Assembly: GCA_948496895.1 (NCBI GenBank)
Contig: CAOOJO010000052.1
Location: forward strand, 1-10,891
DNA from: an uncultured Acetatifactor sp.
GTDB lineage: Bacteria > Bacillota > Clostridia > Lachnospirales > Lachnospiraceae
Reading direction: 5' to 3'
DNA length: 10,891 nucleotides
Within the stretch, counting starts at the first letter, position 1; every line of letters begins with the position of its first letter. Below the pieces are notes generated by a model, which worked only from the letters and a program-made list of their open reading frames with translations, ran no database searches and was not told the DNA's origin. The position numbers were made by a program, and so were the translations under genes. Shown here one piece after another: positions 5,758 to 10,891 of the stretch.

Positions 5758-7019
5758 ATCCTCCCGGCGCAGATCGTCCGCGCCACCTTCCCCCGCAGCT
5801 TCCACCCCGTGAAGGGCGTGTTGGCGGACTTTGAGGCGTAGCTCTCGGGAATGAATTCGGCGGCGGTGTCTATCAGAATGATGTCCGCGGGGCCGCCTTC
5901 CGCCAGGTAGCCGGCGTCCAGGTGGTAGAGGTTCGCCGGGTTGGTGCTCATGAGCCGCAGGAGCCGGGCCATGGTCAGGTAACCGGCCTCCACCAGATAG
6001 GTGATGGCCAGGGGCAGGGCGGTCTCCAGGCCGATGATGCCGCTGGGCGCTTCGGTGACGGGCCTGGCCTTTTCCTGGGCCGTGTGGGGGGCATGGTCGG
6101 TGGCGATGATGTCGATGGTGCCGTCCGCCAGGCCGCGGATGATGGCAAGCCTGTCCTCCTCCTCCCGCAGGGGCGGGTTCATCTTCGCCAGGGTGCCGTA
6201 CCGGATGGCCGCCTCCTCCGTCAGGGTGAAGTGGTGGGGCGTGGCCTCCGCGTGGATATTGCTGCCCCGGGTGCGGGCGCAGCGCACCAGCTCAACGGAT
6301 TCCCGTGCGCTGATATGCTGGATATTGATATGCGCCCCCGTCTCCAGGGCAAGCTCCAGGTCGCGCTCCACCAGGCGTATCTCCGCCTCTCTGGGGGAGC
6401 CGCCTATCCCGAAATGGGCGCTGGCTTTTCCCCTGTTGATTCCGTTGTCGTCTATCAGCGCCGGATCCTCCTCGTGGAAGCTGATGGGCATGTCCAGGGC
6501 GGCGGCGCGCTCCATGGCCCGCCGCGCCAGCTCCCCGTCCAGGAGCGGGATGCCGTCGTCCGTGAAGCCCGCCGCGCCAAGCTTCGCCAGCTCCTCCATG
6601 GGGGTCAGCTCCTTTCCCTGCATCCCCAGGGTCACGTTGGCGCAGGAGAGCACATGGATGCCTGTCCCGCGCCCCTTCTCCAGCACATACGAAAGCGTGT
6701 CCCCATTGTCTATGGGGGGCTTTGTGTTGGCCATCATCACCACGGTGGTAAAGCCGCCCGCCGCCGCTGCCGCCGCCCCGGTGATGATGTCCTCCTTCTG
6801 GGGGAAGCCGGGGTCGCGGAAATGGACATGGACGTCCACCAGGCCCGGGGCCACCAGCAGGCCCTCCGCATCGATCACCTGGCAGGGTTCCTCCGGTTCC
6901 GCCGGCCTCTCCAAACCTTTTCCAATCCGCAGGATCCTGTCCCCCGCCGTGAGGATGTCCAGCTTTCCTTCCCGGCCGGATTTGGGGTCTATCATATATC
7001 CGTTCTTTATGAGCAGCAT
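5748..7019 (-). CDS. pyrC: Dihydroorotase (class I)
   Basis: A 423-residue zinc amidohydrolase that closes carbamoyl-aspartate to dihydroorotate, the step before PyrD in UMP synthesis. Metal and substrate residues are in place: DVHVHFRDPG at 62-71 (His64, His66), the substrate motif ANTKPP at 97-102, GFTDDG at 151-156 with the Asp used in place of carboxylated lysine in class I enzymes, FHEED at 181-185 (His182), QHISARE at 234-240 (His235), ATPHHFTL at 259-266 and the catalytic Asp308 in ATDHAPHT. GKLRGK-like C-terminal beta-sandwich residues close the protein (FTGWKLRGKV). ATG 7019 has GGAGG 6 nt upstream (7030-7026). Length is normal. Metabolically it belongs with pyrKD, although three unknown genes lie between. 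Confidence 0.97.
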   Translation of the reverse strand: MLLIKNGYMIDPKSGREGKLDILTAGDRILRIGKGLERPAEPEEPCQVIDAEGLLVAPGLVDVHVHFRDPGFPQKEDIITGAAAAAAGGFTTVVMMANTKPPIDNGDTLSYVLEKGRGTGIHVLSCANVTLGMQGKELTPMEELAKLGAAGFTDDGIPLLDGELARRAMERAAALDMPISFHEEDPALIDDNGINRGKASAHFGIGGSPREAEIRLVERDLELALETGAHINIQHISARESVELVRCARTRGSNIHAEATPHHFTLTEEAAIRYGTLAKMNPPLREEEDRLAIIRGLADGTIDIIATDHAPHTAQEKARPVTEAPSGIIGLETALPLAITYLVEAGYLTMARLLRLMSTNPANLYHLDAGYLAEGGPADIILIDTAAEFIPESYASKSANTPFTGWKLRGKVARTICAGRIVP

Positions 7020-7075
7020 GCCGCACCTCCTGTAGCCATGTGTCGCGCTTTCCTTATGTTCCGCTTTCTGACCTG

Positions 7076-7149
7076 CATTGTACTATATTTCCGCAAGCCC
7101 CGGGCAGAGGCCCTCAAAGCCAGGGGCTTGCGGACATTGTACCATAATT
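7076..7149. repeat. Perfect 11-bp hairpin flanked by direct repeats, pyrC upstream region
   Basis: CCGCAAGCCCC (7091-7101) and GGGGCTTGCGG (7123-7133) are perfect inverted copies. Inside, GGGC-AGAG-GCCC (7102-7113) makes a second small stem. The hairpin is flanked by direct repeats: CATTGTAC at 7076-7083 and again at 7135-7142; extended to 15 nt they agree at 13 positions. No T-tract follows on either strand, so it is not an ordinary terminator. It may be a miniature hairpin insertion with a target duplication, or a duplicated promoter/operator. Confidence 0.6.
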
Positions 7150-7165
7150 GCACACAAAAAGGCAA
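7136..7165 (-). promoter_or_regulatory. Candidate pyrC promoter with extended -10
   Basis: Minus strand TTGCCT (7165-7160), 18-nt spacer, TGGTACAAT with -10 TACAAT at 7141-7136. The -35 overlaps the terminator stem of the lipoprotein gene. A second TACAAT (7082-7077) lies beyond the hairpin but has no credible -35. If the first is used, the start lies near 7129 and the large hairpin is only partly transcribed. Confidence 0.35.
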
Positions 7166-7185
7166 GGGACATATTGCCCTTGCCT
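7156..7185 (-). terminator. Intrinsic terminator of the PrcB-domain lipoprotein gene
   Basis: Minus strand AGGCAAGGG (7185-7177), 8-nt loop, CCCTTGCCT (7168-7160) and TTTT. The stem is 9 bp and perfect, and starts 8 nt after the TAG stop. It should insulate pyrC from the lipoprotein gene. Confidence 0.9.
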
Positions 7186-7193
7186 ACTTTGTG

Positions 7194-7601
7194 CTATTCG
7201 AAGGTCACCGTCTGCTCCAGGTACTCTGTCTTGACCACGATGTAAGGGTAGGAGGGCTGGGCGTTCTCCTTATCGGAGGGTTCGGGCCCCAGCAGGCTGG
7301 TGTCGATTACGATATTGTCGTCCGTCAGGTACAGCTCATCCACGGCGATGCTGTAGCCTCCTGTCTCCTGTTCTCCGTATCCGACGCATATGTACAGGTT
7401 CGCGTTGTCCGTGTAGGTAATCTGGAAGGCCGATGCCTTCTTCTCCTCCAGGATGGGCAGGAGCTGCTCCGGTATCATTTCCTGGCCAAGCACGGTGAAC
7501 TCCAGATCCCGGAGCTTGATTTTCTCCTCGCTCATCAGCGTACAGCCGGAAATGAACAGCATGCAGGCGGCCAGCAGTATGCACAGTCCCGTCTTCTTCA
7601 A
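7194..7601 (-). CDS. PrcB C-terminal-domain lipoprotein, 135 aa
   Basis: A secreted lipoprotein: basic start MKKTG, hydrophobic stretch CILLAACMLF and lipobox ISGC with the lipidated Cys20. The rest resembles the PrcB C-terminal domain (named from the Treponema dentilisin protease-complex protein): a strand with NLYICVGYGEQETGGYSI at about 69-86, then LTDDNIVID and the family's YPYIVVK motif near 118-124. The start codon is TTG at 7601, supported by GAGG 8 nt upstream (7613-7610) and by the exact signal-peptide fit. It diverges from plsC and is followed by its own terminator, so it is probably monocistronic. The specific partner or substrate is unknown. Confidence 0.82.
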   Translation of the reverse strand: MKKTGLCILLAACMLFISGCTLMSEEKIKLRDLEFTVLGQEMIPEQLLPILEEKKASAFQITYTDNANLYICVGYGEQETGGYSIAVDELYLTDDNIVIDTSLLGPEPSDKENAQPSYPYIVVKTEYLEQTVTFE

Positions 7602-7642
7602 TAGATAGACCTCACAAACTTTTTCTATTTTCTTCTATTTTA

Positions 7643-7671
7643 TGTACAGCCGGGAATTTCTATGCTAGAAT
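7643..7671 (+). promoter_or_regulatory. plsC promoter with extended -10
   Basis: TGTACA (7643-7648), 17-nt spacer, TGCTAGAAT with -10 TAGAAT at 7666-7671. Transcription would begin near 7678. This places an in-frame ATG at 7662 upstream of the RNA start, supporting the plsC start at 7734. The divergent lipoprotein promoter must lie in the same 132 nt, but no convincing -35 was found for it (TAAAAT at 7642-7637 is a possible -10). Confidence 0.5.
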
Positions 7672-7733
7672 ATAGAGGATTGGTCCAAAAATACTGTGAG
7701 GAACTGTGCGGTTCCTTAGGAAAGGCTGATAGA

Positions 7734-8492
7734 ATGATTCGTCTGATTTTAGTGGCACTGTACTTGTTTTTGTTCCTGATTCTCTCCATCCCCGTGCTGA
7801 TAGCGGAACATTTCATCGCAAAGCGAAATCCCGCCCACAGGGACAGACTCTCCAAGGCCCTGGTGGGCTGGGGGTTTCGGTGCATCGCATGGCTGGCTGG
7901 CACGAAGCTCATCGTCAGGGGGCAGGAGAACATCCCTGCGGACAGCGCCGCCCTCTTCGTCGGGAACCACCGCAGCTATTTCGACATCGTGCTTACCTAT
8001 TCCCATTTCCCCGGAATCACGGGCTATGTGGCGAAAAAGGAGATGCTGCGCTATCCGCTGCTGAGAGACTGGATGCGGAACATCCACTGTCTGTTCCTGG
8101 ACAGGGACAATATCAAGGAGGGTCTGAAGACCATCCTGGCGGGGGTGGAGGAGGTGAAGCGGGGGGTATCCCTTTGCATCTTCCCGGAGGGAACCCGCAA
8201 CAAGGTGAACGACACCTTCCTGCCCTTCCATGAAGGGAGCTTCAAGATAGCGGAGAAAGGCGGCGTGCCGGTGGTGCCCATGGTCATCGTGAATTCAGCG
8301 GATATCTTCGAGGATCATCTGCCCTGGATCCGGAGCGCCACCGTGGTCATCGAGTTCCAGCCCGCCGTCTATATGAAGGATATGGACCGGCATGAAAAAA
8401 AGAACATGGGCGCCCATGTCAGCGGCCTGATCTCAAAGCGGTACTTTGAGCTGAAGGGAGAGTATTTCCCGGCGCTCTCCGCGAAGCAGTGA
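7734..8492 (+). CDS. plsC: 1-acyl-sn-glycerol-3-phosphate acyltransferase
   Basis: A 252-residue membrane enzyme that acylates lysophosphatidic acid to phosphatidic acid, the second acylation step of phospholipid synthesis. An N-terminal hydrophobic helix at about 3-24 (LILVALYLFLFLILSIPVLI) anchors it. The catalytic NHRSYFD motif at 78-84 carries the His79-x4-Asp84 pair; GYVAKKEM (97-104), the glycerophosphate motif FPEGTRNK (150-157), FHEGSFKIA and GVPVVPMVI (177-185) follow in the usual order. ATG 7734 has AAAGG 8 nt upstream and begins MIRLILVALY, as in relatives; an ATG at 7662 would precede the likely RNA start. Its last 74 bp overlap the 3' end of the converging kinase gene. No terminator is visible after it. 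Confidence 0.94.
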   Translation: MIRLILVALYLFLFLILSIPVLIAEHFIAKRNPAHRDRLSKALVGWGFRCIAWLAGTKLIVRGQENIPADSAALFVGNHRSYFDIVLTYSHFPGITGYVAKKEMLRYPLLRDWMRNIHCLFLDRDNIKEGLKTILAGVEEVKRGVSLCIFPEGTRNKVNDTFLPFHEGSFKIAEKGGVPVVPMVIVNSADIFEDHLPWIRSATVVIEFQPAVYMKDMDRHEKKNMGAHVSGLISKRYFELKGEYFPALSAKQ

Positions 8493-9663
8493 TTGCCTTC
8501 GCCGAAAGAGGCAGCTCCACGAGGAAGCTGGTGACCTCGTCCTCGCTGACGGCCGTGATGCTGCCGTCGTGGAGGGTCACGATTTCCTTCGCGATGGCCA
8601 GCCCCAGCCCGGCCCCGCCGGTGTTGGTGGCCCGGGCGTCGTCCAGCCGGAAGAATTTCTCGAAGATGGCCTCCAGCTTGTGAGGGGGAATCGTCCTTCC
8701 CCGGTTAGACACCACTATCCTCACCTGATCCCCCACTGTCCGGCATTCCACTGCGATGGCCGTGCCGGGATAGCTGTAGGCGATGGCGTTCTTCAGGATA
8801 TTGTTGAACACCCGGGCCAGCTTCTCCCCGTCCGCGTAGAGGGTCAGGGGACCTCCCGAGGCGTCCGGTTCCACCTCCAGGTGGATCGTGTTGCCATGGT
8901 CGCTCAAGAGCGGATAGAACTCGTCCGTCATCTGCTCCAGCAGGAAGGACAGGTTCACGGTCTCCTTCTCCAGCGAGATCGTCTGGAGGTTGTAGCGGGT
9001 GATCTCGAAGAATTCATTGATCAGCTTCTCCAGCCGCAGGGCCTTGTCCAGGGTGATGTGGACATACTTCGCCCTCTGGGCAGCGGGCATGTCCGGGGCT
9101 TCGTCCATGAGACTTAAATATCCGATGACGGAAGTCAACGGTGTCTTCAGGTCATGGGCAAGGTAGGTAATCAAATCGTTCTTGCGGCTGGCCTCCTCCC
9201 GCAGCATCTGCTCCTTGCGCTGCATGTCCGCCTTGATCTCCACAATCCGCACGGAAATCTCCTCATAGCCCTGGGGGAACACCTCATACGCCTCCCTGTC
9301 GCGGCGCATGTACTCCTCTATCATCCGGCCCGCGCTGCCCATGGCCGCCTTCACCTGCCTGGCGGCGTACAGGATAGACACCGTCCGCACCAGCACCACC
9401 ACTACCGCCACCAGGAGGAGCAGCCCCGTGAAGAGCTTCCTTTTCAGGTTCCACCAGTTGACGGTCTGGATGTAATAGCCGTCCACAGCAGCGTCCCCCA
9501 GGGGCATCCATTCCGTATAGATGAAATTCCGTTCAATCCATTCCCGCATGAACCCGTTGAGGATCTGGTCCAGAAATTGATACAAGATCATGCACAGGAC
9601 GAGGCCCCCCGCCAGGATGAGGCAGGTGGCCAGGAAACGTTTCAGTTTGTGCTTAGCCCTCAA
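8419..9663 (-). CDS. vanS: VanS-family sensor histidine kinase
   Basis: A 414-residue membrane kinase. Membrane helices at about 10-32 and 77-100 enclose an outer loop of about 45 residues; a linker follows, then DHp with the phospho-acceptor His170 in YLAHDLKTPLTSVIGYLSL, and the ATPase domain with the N box FNNILKNAIAYS (286-297), SNRGRTIPP (319-327), FEKFFRLDDAR (334-344) and GGAGLGLAIAKEIV (349-362). The DHp motif is that of the VanS branch. The start is TTG at 9663, overlapping the regulator gene by 11 nt; the ribosome site there is poor, so the pair is probably translationally coupled. The last 25-30 residues (SRRAPGNTLPSAQ...) are unlike a normal kinase end and come from reading into antisense plsC. 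The VanS name indicates family; no resistance ligase is visible. Confidence 0.9.
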   Translation of the reverse strand: MRAKHKLKRFLATCLILAGGLVLCMILYQFLDQILNGFMREWIERNFIYTEWMPLGDAAVDGYYIQTVNWWNLKRKLFTGLLLLVAVVVVLVRTVSILYAARQVKAAMGSAGRMIEEYMRRDREAYEVFPQGYEEISVRIVEIKADMQRKEQMLREEASRKNDLITYLAHDLKTPLTSVIGYLSLMDEAPDMPAAQRAKYVHITLDKALRLEKLINEFFEITRYNLQTISLEKETVNLSFLLEQMTDEFYPLLSDHGNTIHLEVEPDASGGPLTLYADGEKLARVFNNILKNAIAYSYPGTAIAVECRTVGDQVRIVVSNRGRTIPPHKLEAIFEKFFRLDDARATNTGGAGLGLAIAKEIVTLHDGSITAVSEDEVTSFLVELPLSAKAITASRRAPGNTLPSAQSTALRSGR

Positions 9664-10345
9664 TTTTGTATCCGCACCCCCAGACCGTCTTGATGTACTT
9701 CGGATGTTCGAAGGAATCCCCCATCTTCTCCCGCAGATGCCTTATGTGCACCGTGATGGTATTGTTGTTCTTGGTGTAATACTCGTCCTCCCAGATGAGG
9801 TGGAACAGCTCCTCGGCGCTGACCACCTGGCCCTTTCGCTGGCAGAGGATGCGGAGGATGGAGAACTCCGTAGGGGTCAGGTTCAGGAGCTTTTCGTTCA
9901 GGAAGCATTCGTGGGTCTTCACGTTCAGGGAGAGGCCGGATATCTCCAGGACGTCGTCCTGCTGGAGACCTGTGTTGTAGCGCTTGTACCGGCGCAGCTG
10001 GGCCTTCACCCGGGCCACCAGCTCCAGCGGCAGGAAGGGCTTGGTCATATAGTCGTCCGCGCCCATGGTGAGGCCGGTGATCTTGTCCGTCTCCTCCCCC
10101 TTGGCCGTCAGCATGATGATGGGGTAGTTGTGGCTCTCCCTGATCCTGCGGCAGATGTCCAGGCCGTTTACCCCGGGCAGCATGATGTCCAGGATGGCCA
10201 GATCCAGCCGCTCCTTTTCCACGATGTCCATGGCCTGGGTTCCATCGTAGCATTTGATTGCCTGATAGCCCTCGTTCTCCAGGTACAGGGCCACCAGGTC
10301 GGCAATCTCCTTCTCATCGTCCGCCACTAATATGACTTCGCTCAT
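9653..10345 (-). CDS. vanR: VanR-family response regulator (OmpR/PhoB type)
   Basis: A 230-residue DNA-binding regulator. The receiver domain (1-120) has the acidic pair Asp9/Asp10, phospho-acceptor Asp53 in LAILDIMLPG, Thr80 and Lys102 in GADDYMTKPF. The winged-helix domain (about 130-230) has LTPTEFSILRIL, the recognition region NNNTITVHIRHLREKM (193-208) and the wing KTVWGCGYKIEG. Stretches such as DEKEIADLVALYL and PLELVARVKAQLRRYK are close to VanR. ATG 10345 has GAGGG 6 nt upstream. The cognate kinase gene overlaps its end. It lies 119 nt downstream of a murF gene, and a tandem repeat near its promoter suggests self-regulation. Signal and targets are unknown. Confidence 0.94.
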   Translation of the reverse strand: MSEVILVADDEKEIADLVALYLENEGYQAIKCYDGTQAMDIVEKERLDLAILDIMLPGVNGLDICRRIRESHNYPIIMLTAKGEETDKITGLTMGADDYMTKPFLPLELVARVKAQLRRYKRYNTGLQQDDVLEISGLSLNVKTHECFLNEKLLNLTPTEFSILRILCQRKGQVVSAEELFHLIWEDEYYTKNNNTITVHIRHLREKMGDSFEHPKYIKTVWGCGYKIEG

Positions 10346-10425
10346 CGTTTCCCTCTTTTCGGGCCTTCTTCGGCTGTTGCCTGCATGCAGATTGCCCGCC
10401 TGGGGGCTTGGGAAGGCTCATTGTT

Positions 10426-10461
10426 ATTTTATCTTATATGGAATAAGATTGGATTAAGATT
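10426..10461 (-). promoter_or_regulatory. vanR-like promoter with 11-bp tandem repeat (probable regulator site)
   Basis: Minus strand AATCTTAATCC (10461-10451) is followed immediately by AATCTTATTCC (10450-10440), 10 of 11 bases identical. Eight nt further is a -10 TAAAAT (10431-10426). The -35 position (about 10454-10449) reads ATCCAA, a poor match, and lies within the repeats. A direct repeat with an 11-bp period over a weak -35 is the usual layout for activation by OmpR-family dimers. The repeat begins only 4 nt after the murF stop codon. Confidence 0.6.
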
Positions 10462-10464
10462 TTC

Positions 10465-10891
10465 CTAATGTTTTACTGCGAGGCCGTCCATGTCCTGCAG
10501 GAACGCCAGGATTTCCGCAAAGCCGCAGTCATGGGAGGCCTTGACCAGTATGGTGCTGCCCTCCGGTATCAGGTGGGCGGCATCCGCGGCTATGGCCTCC
10601 AGCAAGGCTCCTCTGTCCGGATAGTGCAGGATGCGGCAGGAGGATTGGAGCGCATGATCCGTGCCACCCGGCCGGACGGGCGGATGGCCTTCCCGGTCTG
10701 TAGCGCCCGGCGCGATGGATGACGTACATGTCTTCTTCGCATCCAGCGCCGCCTGATACATGTAGCGGGACTCCTCGCCCACGCAGTAGATACAGTCGAT
10801 TCCGGCTTCCACGGCGTAGCTTCCTATCCCCGCGTGATATCCGTGGGAATTCTCCCCCAGGTTCAGCATGTCGCCCAGAATCGCCACCTTC
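10465..10891 (-). CDS. murF: UDP-MurNAc-tripeptide--D-Ala-D-Ala ligase, C-terminal part
   Basis: The gene runs off the right edge; 141 residues of the C-terminal domain are visible. Recognised by KVAILGDMLNLGENSHGYHAG, matching the conserved GDMLELG.....H motif of MurF, by AVEAGIDCIYCVG, and by the closing pattern ILHYPDR.ALLEAI, STILVKASH (usually LVKGSR). MurF adds D-Ala-D-Ala to the cytoplasmic peptidoglycan precursor. About 31 residues (nt 10731-10639, from TCTSSIAPG to ALQSS) seem extra compared with the usual short loop between the last Rossmann elements; Pro/Gly-rich and in frame. Whether this is the housekeeping enzyme or a second copy tied to the VanRS-type system cannot be seen here. 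Confidence 0.85.
   Translation of the reverse strand, partial: KVAILGDMLNLGENSHGYHAGIGSYAVEAGIDCIYCVGEESRYMYQAALDAKKTCTSSIAPGATDREGHPPVRPGGTDHALQSSCRILHYPDRGALLEAIAADAAHLIPEGSTILVKASHDCGFAEILAFLQDMDGLAVKH

Noticed and set aside
7091..7133. 11-bp hairpin as an intrinsic terminator
   Set aside because: Neither strand has a T-tract after the stem, and the lipoprotein gene already has a proper terminator at 7156-7185.
5922..7604. 560-codon plus-strand reading frame antisense to pyrC and the lipoprotein gene
   Set aside because: It is a shadow of GC-rich pyrC codons: the product is His/Gly/Arg-rich with no recognisable domain, while the opposite strand has all dihydroorotase motifs, a ribosome site and a terminator.
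9590..10330. 246-codon plus-strand frame opposite the VanR-type gene
   Set aside because: Antisense shadow; the minus strand has full receiver and winged-helix motifs.
8419..10891. Calling the right end a vancomycin-resistance cluster
   Set aside because: Only VanR/VanS-type regulators and part of a murF are visible; no D-Ala-D-Lac/D-Ser ligase, dipeptidase or racemase is in the window.

Overview
The window looks like chromosome of a high-GC, endospore-forming member of the Clostridia, most likely Lachnospiraceae. The evidence is protein content: a SPOCS/LysM spore-morphogenesis protein, a PyrK/PyrD1B pair typical of Firmicutes, a DUF1934 protein, a PrcB-domain lipoprotein and a VanR/VanS-type two-component system. 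Strong AGGAGG ribosome sites and two TTG starts fit as well. The assignment rests on recognised families, not a database search. No tRNA, rRNA, CRISPR array, transposase or integrase was seen.

Layout from left to right. (1) Plus strand: the end of a DUF1934 gene (2-316), then a monocistronic 213-residue Lachnospiraceae-type protein (476-1117) with a sigma-D-like promoter and a clear terminator. (2) Minus strand: pyrC (7019-5748), a low-GC three-gene cassette of unknown function (5620-4526), pyrK, pyrD, and then the spore-coat assembly gene (2756-1206). The cassette overlaps pyrK by an ATGA stop/start, so pyrimidine genes and unknown genes form one unit. pyrF and pyrE are not in this stretch. 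(3) A PrcB-type lipoprotein (7601-7194, minus) diverges from plsC (7734-8492, plus). (4) plsC converges with, and overlaps, the end of a VanS-type kinase gene, which follows its VanR-type regulator. The partial gene at the right edge is the C-terminal part of murF, so the regulator sits beside a cell-wall precursor gene.

The most interesting signals are regulatory. The spore-protein gene has its Shine-Dalgarno sequence buried in a 16-bp hairpin that also carries a T-tract, and a possible sigma-E promoter starts transcription inside the hairpin; transcripts read through from pyrKD would be silenced, whereas sporulation transcripts would be open. The three-gene cassette has its own promoter with a palindrome in the spacer, and a leader that can form two mutually exclusive hairpins next to the ribosome site. 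A perfect 11-bp hairpin before pyrC is flanked by direct repeats. An 11-bp tandem repeat sits where a VanR-type regulator would bind its own promoter. The cassette is the best candidate for something undescribed, but its function cannot be read from the sequence.
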